NCBI GenBank assembly: GCA_003116975.1
Contig: BGKB01000196.1
Location: 1 to 64,000 of the forward strand
Reading direction: 5' to 3'
DNA: 64,000 bases
Source of the DNA: Aurantiochytrium sp. KH105
Lineage: Eukaryota > Sar > Bigyra > Thraustochytrida > Thraustochytriidae
Every line of letters starts with the position of its first letter. Positions within the stretch are counted from its first letter, which is position 1. Shown here one piece after another: positions 20,721 to 31,052 of this stretch. A program made the position numbers and the translations under genes. Under the pieces are notes generated by a model. That model was not told where the DNA came from. It saw nothing but the letters and a program-made list of their open reading frames with translations, and did not search any database.

Positions 20721-22213
20721 CTTGCCCGCCCTGACCGGCCGGCCGGCTGCCTTGCTAGGCTCTGGCCTCGCCTTGGCTCGCCTGGGACGCGCGACTCGAC
20801 GGGACGCTTTTTTTTTTGCGAGCTGCGCTTGCCCCGCTTCTCTCGCGCCGCTCGGGGCTGGCGCCGCCGCGCGCTCTGCTCTGCTCTGCTCTGCGCAGCG
20901 CAGCGCAGCGCAGCGCGGCGGGGCGCGGCGCAGCGGGGTCGGCGGACTCGGCGCCTCGCCGCGCCTCGCGCGACCAGGCCGCGCGACGGATCCCTGAATG
21001 AATGAACGAATGCGCCTCCTCGCCGCCGATCCGGTAACAGCAACCGCCGCCGCCGCGCCGCCGCCTTCGCCCGCGCCCGCGCGCGCGCCCGCCCGCGCCG
21101 CCGCGCGTCGCCCGCGCCCGCGCCGCCTTCGCCCGCGCTGCCTGCCGTTCGGGCGGACGTGCGAGGGTGGATTGTTTGCTCTGGCGAAGAAGAAGAAGAA
21201 GAAGAAACTCGGAGAAGGCGAGCCCGGCCGCTGCTAGTGTAGGCGTGTTATTGTTGGTGCAGGACCTGCTCCAGGTCTCGGTCTCGGTCTCGCTCGTGCT
21301 GCTGCCGACGGCGGTGATGACCACGGAGACGGAGACGACTGCAGTGCTGCGCCGGGACCGTGCCGCGCGACGATGTTCGGCCGGGTCTGGTCGGGATGGA
21401 GACGCGCTCAGATGGGCTGCAGGCATGCGGGAGCCCGACAGAGGCAGAAAGAAGCCGCGCGCTCTCGGTTTCTTTCTTTTGCGGTGACAGTGAGTGAGTG
21501 ATTGACTGATTGCTCGACTTGATTGACCTCGCTCGCTCGCGGGGAATGGAAATGCCTGGCTGCTGCTTGCTCTGCATGTGCCAACCGACCGACCCGCCTG
21601 CCCGCCGCAGCGCCGAAGCGAAGCGACCTGTGTGAGAAACAAGCAACCAGGAATTTTGTTAGGCCGCGCGTGCTGGACCAGGCAAGCCTATGGAGGGCGA
21701 GACGAGAGCCCCGTCGAGACGAGTCCGTCCACACCTGGGCAGCCAGGCAGGCACGCAGGCAATCCAAGCAGCCAACAAGAAGGCGGGCGGAGGCGTCCCA
21801 GGTCGGAAACTGGTGCCAAAAAGAGACCGCGATCGCGGCCGCGTCGCCTCGCACAACGGCTCCTTTTTTCTTTTTTTCTCGTTTCCGATATGATGCTGGC
21901 CGATGTGAGGTTCGGATTCTTGAATAGCCTGTGTCATTGTCATTGGCTGCCTGCCTGTTCTGGCCCATGTATCTATCTATCTGCAAGAGTTTGCCGAGTG
22001 CATATGTGCTTGTGAGTGTGTGCCAAAACTGACGGCGAGCTAGGGGGCCAAGGATGTATGGGGTGCGCGATGCAACGACCAACCAGCACGTTGCATGCAG
22101 TTGAAGGCAAGGCAGTGTAATCAGCAAGAACCCAACGCGTCCCGAGCTTGCAATTGCTCACGATACGACTGCCGAGACGGGCCGTGGAGATTGGGACGAA
22201 GAAACAGGAGAGC
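20721..22213. other. Divergent intergenic region
   Basis: About 1.5 kb between FAM13-like (-) and the palmitoyltransferase (+). The first 450 bp are extremely GC-rich, with GCAGC and CGCCCG runs. A GAA-type tract lies at 21187-21208 and a CTAT run at 21968-21982. The last 300 bp are more balanced. It should contain both promoters. No coding frame is supported. Confidence 0.45.
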
Positions 22214-23518
22214 ATGATGGAGGATCGGCACGACACCGCCGCCGCAAAGGCGCCGACGCCAAGCACAGCATCGCGGCTGGTGTTTCCGAAAATGTATGGT
22301 CTCAAGATCAACACAAACATTGACGAACTCGACAAGGAGCAGCACGAACATCAAGAGCCTATCGCTCTCACATCCATGCCTGAGCGAGCATTGGCAGCGC
22401 GCAAGTACTATCGCGCAGCTTACCTCGTCATCATTGCAGCGCTCTGCGCAGCAGTTCTCACGACGCCTCGGATTTTCTTACGCGATGCCAATGGAGATTT
22501 GCAAGGAGATGATCTCGCGATGCTCATCCTCTTGGTCCTGCTGGCATTGGGAAGCTTTATGGCTGTCCAGGGGTCAAATCCGGGCTTTATCGGCCTTGAC
22601 CACATGCGTGGCAGTCACATTGGAGCTGACGGCGAGCGCGCCAACACGCTGGCGCCCAATGAGTTTGTCACAAGCGTCACCGAGTTGCACTCTGTAGCTC
22701 TCTCTGCGCGCGAAGCAAGCCCAGACCAGATCTTGCTGGGTAGTCCTTCACGCTCTGTCAACGATGACGACGACGATGACACGGACAGTGAAGCGTCTGA
22801 GGGCTTTGTGCTTGATGTGGAACCCGACGAAGCGCTCGACGAGTCCCTCGGACACGTGCAGCGTTCTCGTGTGCCAATGCGCGCCAAGTTCTGCCGCAAC
22901 TCGCAACGGTATGTCGCAACCTATGATCACTATTGTGGCGTCCTTGGCACTTGCATTGGCGAAAAGAACCACTGCCGCTTCTGGTGGTTCCTTTTGACGC
23001 ACACGCTTGGTCTAGCGTACATGACTCGAGTCGTGCAGAGCGGCTTTCAGGACACCAAGGCTGAGGTGGGAACGTGGCTAGACCACAACACGCATGCACT
23101 TTTGGTTTTTCTCGTGGTGGTGATCCTGCTTTGTGCTGTGGGCAGTCTTTTGCTGTTTCACACATTTTTGGCCTGTGCCGCAATGACCTCGTACGAGTTC
23201 TTGCGCGCTGACAAAATCTCTTATCTTGAAGGAACGCGCGACTTTGATCTTCCATTTAGTCGTGGACTTCGGACAAACTTGCATCGTTTTTGCATTCTTG
23301 ACGGTATCAAGCTTTTTTGCGTTGCACATGAGGAGTGGCGACCTCGCCAGTGGGCTCGAGCTCTGTAAGTTATATGTGAAACCCATGCGTCAGCAAACAA
23401 AGGAACACGAATTCTCTAACGAGTTGATTTACTCAACAACACGCGCTGTAGCATTGATCGCGATTCCGAGGACGTATGGAACAACCTTTGGGAAAATCGG
23501 TACTGGTCGTGCTGCTAA
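22214..23518 (+). CDS. DHHC-family protein S-acyltransferase with a DHYC active site, two exons
   Basis: Palmitoyltransferase of 405 residues (ATG 22214; the frame is open from 22148). Exon 1 is 22214-23364 and exon 2 is 23452-23518. The donor GTAAGT, a CTAAC branch site and a TAG acceptor are all present. The spliced frame replaces an immediate stop with an extra C-terminus ending NRYWSCC. Four hydrophobic spans frame a cysteine-rich loop that reads FCRNSQRYVATYDHYCG, then GTCIGEKNHCRFWW. The active site is DHYC, as in yeast Akr1, rather than DHHC. Two cysteines normally preceding it as zinc ligands (the CxxCxxC part) are Ser and Tyr here. The flanking wording resembles plant PAT10 (from memory). 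The TTxE-like motif is MTSYEFLR. An acidic loop (six Asp) precedes the catalytic loop. Confidence 0.85.
23365..23451 (+). other. Spliceosomal intron (87 nt) in the palmitoyltransferase gene
   Basis: It starts GTAAGTTATA, has TCTCTAACGA as a branch site about 35 nt before the end, and ends CGCTGTAG. Splicing joins CT to C to make a Leu codon and opens a further 21 codons, with the dense aromatic and Cys content typical of coding sequence. Confidence 0.8.
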
Positions 23519-23775
23519 ATCTTGTGCAAAAGCAAATAAGACGTCAAGTCTCGTACACGAAGTGATTGCACGAGACTTGTGATGCACTCGGTGCTGCACA
23601 AGTACTTTTTCTTCAAAGGAAATATGGAAGTATGCCAATGTAACAAAGAAAATGACTCTTCGTTGTAGTTCAGTTTATCGTTTGTGGACACCGGCAAGAA
23701 AAGTCCTCTTCTTTGCAGCAGCTGCGTTTTGCAGTGTATCCTATGGAATCTCTGCTACCTTTACCTTTCATTACT

Positions 23776-26700
23776 TTATCTTGCTTTCTCAAGCTTGACG
23801 CGACGTGCTGCGTCCAATACGCAGTCGGGCAAGCCAGCTAATTGCGCGACGTGCAGTCCGTAAGAGTTAGAGGCAAGACCTGCGGTAGCTTGATACAAAA
23901 AGACGAGCTTGTGATCATCCGTTTCATGATAGGCCATGTGCATCGCTGCGAGGACGCTTCGAGGGAATTCCTCCAACAGGGCGCCCAATTGCGTATAATG
24001 CGTGATGAAAAGACAAGGAGAATGCATGGTCTGGCAGACGTATCGAAGTGAAGCCACGGCAATGGCCGCGCCATCAAAGGTTGAGGTTCCGCGTCCGAGT
24101 TCATCCAAGATGCAGAGTGTGCGTGGGGTCGCATGGTTGAAAATGGAGGCGGCCTGTCGCATCTCAACCATAAAGGTGCTCATGCCCTGCATGGGGTCCT
24201 CGCGGACGCCCATGCGCACACGAATCGCATCAAAGACACCAATGCGGCACGTCTCTGCGGGAACATGAGCTCCAATCTGCGCGAGGACCACGCAAACTGC
24301 CGCTGTGCGAGTAAAGCTTGATTTGCCTCCCATGTTTGGACCCGTGACCAAGATGACACGCGCCATGTCAATCGTGTCATCCGGCGCATCCCCAAGAGAA
24401 ATATCGTTGGGGACACAACTATCAGAAGCAGCGGCGGCCGAGTCAAGAAGTGGATGCCGCGCTCGCAGAGCATGGATAAAAGCCCCGCCGTTGGGCCCAG
24501 CTTCCTCGACCACAGGGCACACAAAGCCTGGGAGTTGAGCCACTTTGGACAGGCCATGAAAAGCATCAATGTGCGCAATAGCGCGCGCCAAACCCCGGAG
24601 ACGAGCACGATGTTGATCTGCAAAGTCCTCGAGGAGTTGGCGCCAGGTTGCCTTGGCTGCAGCAGCCAATTCCTCGCGTCGACGTGCCAATTGGTCGAGC
24701 AAGTCTTCGACGCGAGGTGTTGTATACCGCGAGACACGCTGCGTTGAGGAGACTTCGTTCCAGTCACGAGGGACAGCCTCGGCCTTGGGAAGCTCAATGA
24801 GATATTCAAGACATGCTGAAATGCCCGTTCGAAGAGTCCGATATTGCAAGGCAGGGCGTTTGAGAACCTCGCGAGCGCGGACGAGCTCTTGGCGAAATCC
24901 CTGGTCAAGACTGTCAATTTCTGCTTTGATCTCAAAGATGCGCGGATACGCAGCCCTGTCCTCGAACATTTCCCCAATCGTGTTCGACTCGCAACTCTTG
25001 CGGTTCAGGCCGCGCAAAAGTGTACTGAGGGCATCGCGTAAGCGACCTGCCTCGGCATCGCGCAAAATTTGCATTAGCAAAGGGTTTTCGACATCACCGT
25101 CCAAGGCGGCGACGGTTTTAGCGAGTTCCCGGGCATGATCTACGAGGCGAAGGAACGTAGATGGGTTGCAGCGCGCGTGGACAACCTGCTCGAGCCCTCG
25201 CTCAAGATCGAAGCGTTTCAGTTGACGGAGTGCTGACATGAGTGAGTTGAATTTGTTGCTTGAGTGGGAAAGTGTTGCCACCGCACTTTGTCGCGCGCGG
25301 ATCTCTTGCACGTTTGCCAGGGGCTGCATGACCCACTGTTTGAGGAGCCGCGATCCCATTGGGGTAAGCGCGTGGCGCGTCACAAAGTACGTGAGCGAAT
25401 ACTTTGGTCCAGCCTTGCCAGGAACGATTTCAAGATCGTGCAACGCGCTGGGATCAAGTTGCATGCGAGCTTGCTCTCGAGCGGGCCCTGCGAGAGAAGG
25501 AGCGATATCTTGTAGCACTCGCTGAAGCTTGAAGGGCTCCAAGTATCGACTTAGAGATGCCAATGCTGATTGCGCGACGGGATCCAGCGCCTTGGCCTTG
25601 GCGAGCATGACCTCGTTGCTTCCATAAAGTTTATTGAGTTCCGCGTCGACATCAAGATTGGCAAAGCCGACACGGTCAATGCGCCGTCTGCGGAGCGCAG
25701 GCTGCGCCTTGCGCAAAATTGCTTCTTCTGTGGCACGAGACATTGCAGGTCCCGCCAAAACATACTCGTACGCGTCAAAACGTTCGAGCAGCTCGCAAAG
25801 TCGGGTCCGCGCGCTATCATCCAGGAATGAGTCGCAGACAAGAGTACCACTTTGGACGTCAACCGCAAAGACACCAAGCGTTACCTTGGCGGCCTCAGGA
25901 AGAGGTTCGCCGAGAGCCCAGCCTTGTTCCAAGTCTAAAACCGGGGCCTTGGCGTCAGCGTCTAGTTCCCAGACGGCAATGATAAATCGTTCTTCTGCCT
26001 CGTCTTCTGCAAAATCATCAACCGTAAGTTGACTTGTCGTGTCTACGGAAGTTTGTGTATCCTCGTTGCCGAGTACATCTTGATCTTCGTCCTCGTTTTC
26101 CGTAGGCGGTTCTGATTTTTGCGCCGAAGAGGATGCGCGTTTTCGGATCCATCCTCCACGAAACAAACTCGTTCTAGCTGCACCAGCGTCTGATTTTGCT
26201 GAAGCTGCTGCTGCCGCTGCGGGCTGCGGGTCTACGTCAAGCATTGCATCAGGGAGCAGCGTGGCGCGCGAATACAATGCGGTGAGCTCGCGCGTGAAGA
26301 TTTTGCTCTTGGTGGCGGACTGCTTTTTCAGCGCAGCGGTCTCGGTTTGTGTGACGATACCCACGAGATGACCTGCTTCGACGAGTCGACGAACGTGAAC
26401 GTGAAGACGATGTACAGGGAAAGACGCTGTCAGAAATGCGCGTTTAGGAAAGACTGCAATGCTGAGCACTTGGGCAGCGATCTTTGCATCGTTGTCGAAA
26501 AGTCTGTATTTGTAGCCGCACTCTACGCACAGCAGGACATCGGGGTACTCGTCTTTGAGATCTTTCCATTGCTTCTCGAGTGGGGTAAGTTTGACAGTCT
26601 TGGGATCCGCATTGGTGTCATCATCGTTGTCTTCATCGTCATCAACATCATCGCCAGAGTCGCCCTCGAGAGCGTCAATGGCGGCGAGACGCTCTGCCAA

Positions 26701-27150
26701 AGTTGTGGCCTGGTCTGCGTCTGCTTTACGAATCTGGGGTGGGCGATCCGCGAGCTGACGTGTGGGCGTACGAGAGGAACCCCCTTTGGCTTCGACGGTG
26801 TCCGGTTCGGACTCTGAGTCTGAAACAAGAGAAAGGACTTGTTTATCCTTTTCTCGAGGCTTCACCGTCCCTGGCTCCTGTTTCAGGTTTGTACCCTGGT
26901 CCTTTTTTAGATTTGTATCTTGATCCTTTTTGAGATTTGGCAATTTCGTCGAGGCCGATTTATTGGGGACGATCGCGGTCTTGGATGGTTCCTTGATGCC
27001 TCCAAAGTACTTGGACAGAACTTGCTGTCCTCTTCCGACTTTTGGAGCAGGGCGCTTCTTGGAGTTGGGAGTCTGAGCGTTACTAGAGAGCGCTCGTTTT
27101 TTCCCAGTTCGCTTCTCTGTGCCGGTCTCGTCGTCATTGTCCGAGGACAT
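23776..27150 (-). CDS. MSH3: DNA mismatch repair protein MSH3
   Basis: Pairs with MSH2 as MutS-beta to recognise insertion/deletion loops in the nucleus. It has 1124 residues. The N-terminus is basic and carries a PCNA-binding PIP box, Q42-Q-V-L-S-K-Y-F49, then an imperfect Lys/Asp/Thr repeat (NLKKDQDTNLKKDQGT). The mismatch-binding domain starts TPLEKQWKDLKDEYPDVLLC and contains ECGYKYRLF, the Lys-Tyr region that separates MSH3 from MSH6 (MSH6 uses FxE). VHVRRLVEAGHLVGIVTQTE follows. The ATPase has Walker A GPNMGGKSSFTR, Walker B ILDELGRGTSTFDG and the STFMVEM switch. The C-terminus ends soon after the ATPase (LPDCVLDAARRVKLEKAR). The length is close to human MSH3 (about 1130). No introns are needed. 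Confidence 0.94.
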   Translation of the reverse strand: MSSDNDDETGTEKRTGKKRALSSNAQTPNSKKRPAPKVGRGQQVLSKYFGGIKEPSKTAIVPNKSASTKLPNLKKDQDTNLKKDQGTNLKQEPGTVKPREKDKQVLSLVSDSESEPDTVEAKGGSSRTPTRQLADRPPQIRKADADQATTLAERLAAIDALEGDSGDDVDDDEDNDDDTNADPKTVKLTPLEKQWKDLKDEYPDVLLCVECGYKYRLFDNDAKIAAQVLSIAVFPKRAFLTASFPVHRLHVHVRRLVEAGHLVGIVTQTETAALKKQSATKSKIFTRELTALYSRATLLPDAMLDVDPQPAAAAAASAKSDAGAARTSLFRGGWIRKRASSSAQKSEPPTENEDEDQDVLGNEDTQTSVDTTSQLTVDDFAEDEAEERFIIAVWELDADAKAPVLDLEQGWALGEPLPEAAKVTLGVFAVDVQSGTLVCDSFLDDSARTRLCELLERFDAYEYVLAGPAMSRATEEAILRKAQPALRRRRIDRVGFANLDVDAELNKLYGSNEVMLAKAKALDPVAQSALASLSRYLEPFKLQRVLQDIAPSLAGPAREQARMQLDPSALHDLEIVPGKAGPKYSLTYFVTRHALTPMGSRLLKQWVMQPLANVQEIRARQSAVATLSHSSNKFNSLMSALRQLKRFDLERGLEQVVHARCNPSTFLRLVDHARELAKTVAALDGDVENPLLMQILRDAEAGRLRDALSTLLRGLNRKSCESNTIGEMFEDRAAYPRIFEIKAEIDSLDQGFRQELVRAREVLKRPALQYRTLRTGISACLEYLIELPKAEAVPRDWNEVSSTQRVSRYTTPRVEDLLDQLARRREELAAAAKATWRQLLEDFADQHRARLRGLARAIAHIDAFHGLSKVAQLPGFVCPVVEEAGPNGGAFIHALRARHPLLDSAAAASDSCVPNDISLGDAPDDTIDMARVILVTGPNMGGKSSFTRTAAVCVVLAQIGAHVPAETCRIGVFDAIRVRMGVREDPMQGMSTFMVEMRQAASIFNHATPRTLCILDELGRGTSTFDGAAIAVASLRYVCQTMHSPCLFITHYTQLGALLEEFPRSVLAAMHMAYHETDDHKLVFLYQATAGLASNSYGLHVAQLAGLPDCVLDAARRVKLEKAR

Positions 27151-28291
27151 GATGCACGCAAGCCAAAAAGTCTAACCACCTCGAGAGAGTTTTTTCACGA
27201 CTCGCACGTGGTGCCTTCTTTCCGCCAGACTTTGAGAAAAAGATCCCAGCAAGCTTTTTCCGTTTCTGCCCCAGTCCTCTATTCTCCTCCCGCGTCCTCT
27301 CCTGTCCTCGCCTCGTCTGCGTCAGCGCTCTCCGCTCTCGAGCGCGCCCTAGACCATCGCCGCGCGCTGCTTTCTGCTCTGTGTGCCGCCGGGCGGCCGC
27401 CCTTCCTTCCAGCCGTTCCCATCCTCCCAAAGCTTCCAGCCCTCCCAGCCCTCCCAGCCCTTCCAGCCCTGCCAGCCCCGCGGCCAGACAAACCCAACCC
27501 AACCCTAACCTGCGCAGCTGCACCCAGCAGTGCGTCTGCGGCTGGCTGCGCGCGAGGGCGGTGCGCGGGCGGCAAGTGGGCTATGGCGGGGCGGCAAGTG
27601 CGGTAAGCGCGGCGGCAAGTGCGGTAAGCGCGGGGCAAGTGCGTTATAGCGGCCTGCCGGGGAAATAGCAGGAGTGGGTGAATGAATGAAGAATAGACTC
27701 CAATCGATCGACCACGGTACGTGCGCGCGAGCGCGCGCGCGCGCGAGGCCGCCCGAGGAGGCGCGGCGCGGGACGCGGGCGCGGCGCGGGAGGCGCCGCG
27801 CGGGAGAGGCCGGCCGCGGCGAGGCGGAGAAAAGAGGCGGAGCAAGGTCGCCCTTGGATGGATGGGATGAAATGATGGAGGCTCGCTCTGTGCCCGCGAG
27901 ACAGTGACAACCCGCGAGCGCGGCGCGCAGAGCTCGCGCAGGGCGAGCGGGGGGCTGTGTGCGCGGAGGCGCAGGAGCAGGGCTGAGGCTGGGGGAAGGA
28001 GCTTTGGATAGCGCCAAGCGCGGAGAGCTCTGCTCGAGGTTCTGGAGGGGAGGCCTGGGCAAGCCATATCGTAAATCGCGGATGATCTTATCTGATCTGG
28101 TCTGGTGTGATCTGAGCTGGTTGACTAACAATTGCTCTTGCGCTTGCCTTTGTGTCTCTGGTTCTTGAAAATTCACGTGGTGTTTGTGAATGTATGTGGA
28201 CTCGCTTCTATTCTTTCCTAACGACTTTGAACGCAACAGGCAGCAGAACAGATTCGCAGCGGTGTAACCCGTTCCAAAGCAATCCAGCAAG
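27151..28291. other. Divergent intergenic region
   Basis: About 1.1 kb between MSH3 (-) and ATP synthase d (+). It contains GCGCGC and CCGG-rich stretches, short tandem GGCAAGTGCGG-type repeats (27575-27645) and TCTGATCTGGTCTGG-type repeats (28085-28115). The sequence AACGCAACAG just before the ATP synthase ATG could be a 5' UTR splice acceptor. No gene is supported. Confidence 0.45.
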
Positions 28292-28801
28292 ATGCTTAGC
28301 CGCACGGGCACTGTGGGCCGGCAGTTTGCCGCTCGCAGCTTCGACTTTGCCGCCATGGCCAAGAAGCTGCAGACCCCTTCGGCGCGCGCCGAGCTCGCGC
28401 AGCTCCGCTCGCTCTTTGAGGACTACAAGAAGCAGGCCGTGGCAGCTAGCAAGCCCGTGGAGCCTATTGACTGGGCCTACTACAAGAAGAACCTCACCGT
28501 CAACGCTAAGCTTGTTGAAGAGATCGAGAAGGAGTACAACGCCGTCTCGTTCCCCGCCTACGAGGACAAGATGAAGAGCGAGATCGAGTCGACCCTCAAC
28601 AAGGTCGCCGAGGACGCTGCCTCCGAGATGGAGAAGTCAAAGGCCCGCCTTTCGGAGCTCGAGGAGACGCTCTCCAAGCTTGAGGCCAACCTGATCACCG
28701 AGGACACCACCATCGATGAGGTCTTCAAGGCCAACCCGGCCACCGCCAAGGAGATCCAGGAGGAGATCGCGAAGGAGGAGTACTTTAAGGACGCCAAGTA
28801 G
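28292..28801 (+). CDS. ATP5PD: Mitochondrial ATP synthase subunit d
   Basis: A 169-residue peripheral-stalk subunit of F1Fo ATP synthase on the matrix side of the inner membrane. The N-terminus (MLSRTGTVGRQFAARSFDFA) is basic and lacks acids before FDFA, so it may serve for import. The family hallmark IDWAYYKKNL is clear (human IDWAYYKANV), followed by a long amphipathic helical region (VEEIEKEYNA, then EMEKSKARLSELEETLSKLE) and a TIDEVFKANP segment matching the TIEDLNEAFP stretch of the human protein. Codon use is strongly biased to C- or G-ending codons, as in highly expressed genes. The AT-richer, pyrimidine-rich 3' flank looks like a UTR. Confidence 0.9.
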   Translation: MLSRTGTVGRQFAARSFDFAAMAKKLQTPSARAELAQLRSLFEDYKKQAVAASKPVEPIDWAYYKKNLTVNAKLVEEIEKEYNAVSFPAYEDKMKSEIESTLNKVAEDAASEMEKSKARLSELEETLSKLEANLITEDTTIDEVFKANPATAKEIQEEIAKEEYFKDAK

Positions 28802-29223
28802 ACAATCAACAACCCTGAATTTTCTTTTTCTCTTTAGCAAGCAATTCCCGACGTTTCGTTTGTGCCTCTTTGTGTGCATGTGTAACGGGCTTCTTTCACG
28901 TGCATCATTTCCTTTTCTCTTCTCTTCTCTTCTCTTTTTTTGAAAATTGGTTTTTATGAGCTTCGGAAGAGTGTTGTGGTGGTAGGTATTCTGCACAACT
29001 TGAATCATGTTTGTTGTTACAATCTTTCCGAACCGTAGGACAGATGCTGAAAGTAGAGGTTAAAGTTTACAATTCTTCATATTTTATCGTTGCGAGCCGA
29101 GATTACAATGGCAGCTTGATTGCTTTGGAAACTGATTTCGTGTTTGTTCATCGATACTGTTGCTCCCGATCATGACAGCAAGTGAATCGCTTTGCAATGT
29201 AGGTATTGCAAGTAGGCTCCTTT
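28802..29223. other. Convergent intergenic region
   Basis: Shared 3' flank of ATP synthase d (+) and the HAUS3-like gene (-). Holds a CTTTT/TTCTC tract (28905-28940) and AT-rich sequence. No gene seen. Confidence 0.5.
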
Positions 29224-30744
29224 TTACTGAGACAACAACTGATTTGCGATCCATGCGTCGCGATCAGGCGGCATTGGTGCAGCGTGAAGTGCGGCAAGAC
29301 GTTGGCGTACCTGCACGGCATCCATTTGCACCTTTCCGCTTTCGCGATCAATGTCGACAAGGCGAGCTGCCAGCGCATCTGCCAATTTGGCAATGTTACC
29401 TTCGTGTGCACAAAGCTGTTGCGTTTCGCGTTCGACGCGCTCGAGCATGTTGGACAATTCTGCAGGAAGCTCGACGTCCATCTTTCGAGGAGCAGACCCT
29501 GGTGTAGGCTTGTGTGCAACTTGCGCTCGAGGAGCGCGTCGATGCAGCTTTTTCACCGAAGCCGGCACATCATCCGTCTCGAGGGCGCGCGTGAGCTGGA
29601 GAGCCGTCTGCAGAGCGCTTGCCTTTTGGCCAAGGTGTTTGCGTTCGGCGTCAAGACCTCGTTGCAGACAATGCAAGGAGTCATTCAAAGCCTCGAGGAC
29701 GCGGGAACATGCCTTTGTGCCTGAAACACAAGCATTGATGGTCTCAGGATTCTTGGAACGGGCGCCGACCTGTGCGTCTGCTGTAGCTTTTCCAAGCAGC
29801 ATGGACACGCCACGAATCTGCGCGAGAACCTTGGCAAGGGCCTCTGGCGAGGCCTCTTGCGGGTCTAGGGTGTTGGACGGAGCAGACGCCGCGGCCACAG
29901 CAAGTTGGGCGCGCAGAGATGCAATTTCAATATGCTCCAAAGTCTCTGCATATTTGGCCTTTGCAAAGGTTGTCGCAAAGGTGCGTTTGGCCTCGACATT
30001 ATCGTCACCGCCCGAAGCCTGGCGTGAAAGATCCACGGCACGCGCAGCGACGGATGTAGCAAGGACGCCGGGATCTAAGACGTCGCGAAGCTCGGGACGC
30101 CGTTGTGCTTGGTTTAGGGCCTGCCAGAGATGCGAACCATGCTCGGCGCCTCGCAGGTCTTGCAAGGCAGCGCGAGACTGTCGAGCCAGATCTTTGAGGG
30201 CATCGTTGATGGCACAATTTGATGCTTCAAGTTGACTGGCTGCTTGCGCGCGCCGCTGGCGTGCAAGTGAGGCGCGTTCATCCGCCACAGCCCTGAGGCG
30301 TCTTTTCTCGGCGAGAAGGCCCTCGATGACCTTTTTCCGTTTGCGCAGGCGCGCGAGCTCGGATGCCGTCGTTTGTTGCCTTTTGTTGATGTGTTGCGAC
30401 GCGTTTGGCTGACTGTCTTGATTGTGGAGACTTGCGAGGGCGAGGTCGAGCTCTCGGCCGGACAATAGCTGGACCCCGTCGTCGCGTGCCCGACGTAACG
30501 CCTTGCGTTCTTGCAGCGTGAGACTCCTAACCAGGGAATGTTCAGGCCCGAGTGCGTGGCAAATCCAGTGCACGAAGCCAGCCACTGGCCGCTGCGCGTT
30601 GTCTGTCCAAAAGCTCAGGTCGGCGGCCTCGAGGTCGGGCATGCCCTGGTCTTGTCCATGGTCGTCGCTGCCGGTAACGCCAGGGCGCAGCCCTAGCGCG
30701 CGCAGCTTGGCGACGAGCGTCTCTGCTGACACCGCCGCGCTCAT
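29224..30744 (-). CDS. Coiled-coil protein, possible augmin (HAUS3-like) subunit
   Basis: 506 residues from ATG 30744. The frame is open to 31119, but that extension would overlap the next gene and looks non-coding. The N-terminal 100 residues resemble the HAUS3 head: SFWTDNAQRPVAGFVHWICH, then SLTLQERKALRRARDDGVQL and SGRELDLALASL. These match the DLDWLFe...FLxWlC...Ls..El..f..L...G.iL.g..Ld.AL.sL pattern I recall for HAUS3. The remainder is almost all helical, Ala/Leu/Gln/Arg-rich, with repeated heptad-like stretches (SELARLRKRKKVIEGLLAEK; LPAELSNMLERVERETQQL). HAUS3 is part of augmin, which recruits gamma-tubulin to spindle microtubules. The assignment rests on a short pattern, and any coiled-coil scaffold is an alternative. 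Confidence 0.5.
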   Translation of the reverse strand: MSAAVSAETLVAKLRALGLRPGVTGSDDHGQDQGMPDLEAADLSFWTDNAQRPVAGFVHWICHALGPEHSLVRSLTLQERKALRRARDDGVQLLSGRELDLALASLHNQDSQPNASQHINKRQQTTASELARLRKRKKVIEGLLAEKRRLRAVADERASLARQRRAQAASQLEASNCAINDALKDLARQSRAALQDLRGAEHGSHLWQALNQAQRRPELRDVLDPGVLATSVAARAVDLSRQASGGDDNVEAKRTFATTFAKAKYAETLEHIEIASLRAQLAVAAASAPSNTLDPQEASPEALAKVLAQIRGVSMLLGKATADAQVGARSKNPETINACVSGTKACSRVLEALNDSLHCLQRGLDAERKHLGQKASALQTALQLTRALETDDVPASVKKLHRRAPRAQVAHKPTPGSAPRKMDVELPAELSNMLERVERETQQLCAHEGNIAKLADALAARLVDIDRESGKVQMDAVQVRQRLAALHAAPMPPDRDAWIANQLLSQ

Positions 30745-31052
30745 CGTGCGTGCGTCCCGTGTTAGGCACGCTAGGTACGCAGCGCCAAGGGCGCGTGGTT
30801 TATAGTTCAACTCGTTCGCTTTTGCTTTTGCAGGGAGGGTCGGCGGCGACGGTTTTTGGAGTGAGGTCAAGTTCCATCGTCCTCTCGCGCCAAAAGGGGG
30901 AACGAAGTATTCAAGCACTGAGAGTGACAAGACCGACGCCCGAGGCGCGCAGGCGGCGGGGCAACAAGATGATGATGAAATCTCAAGAAAACAGGCGGCG
31001 ACAATCGATAATGAACGAGTTTGGTGCAACGGGAATTGGGGGTCTTGCGCGG
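30745..31052. other. Short intergenic region
   Basis: Between two minus-strand genes, about 0.3 kb. Promoter and 5' UTR of the HAUS3-like gene should be here, together with the 3' UTR of the PUR gene. No extra gene seen. Confidence 0.5.

Noticed and set aside
23776-27150. Assignment of the MutS homologue as MSH6
   Set aside because: The N-terminal domain has ECGYKYRLF and lacks the MSH6 FxE mismatch wedge; flanking wording matches MSH3.
27490-27510. CCCTAACC, telomere-like
   Set aside because: Only one CCCTAA unit with CCCAA neighbours, inside an ordinary gene-flanking region; not a telomere array.
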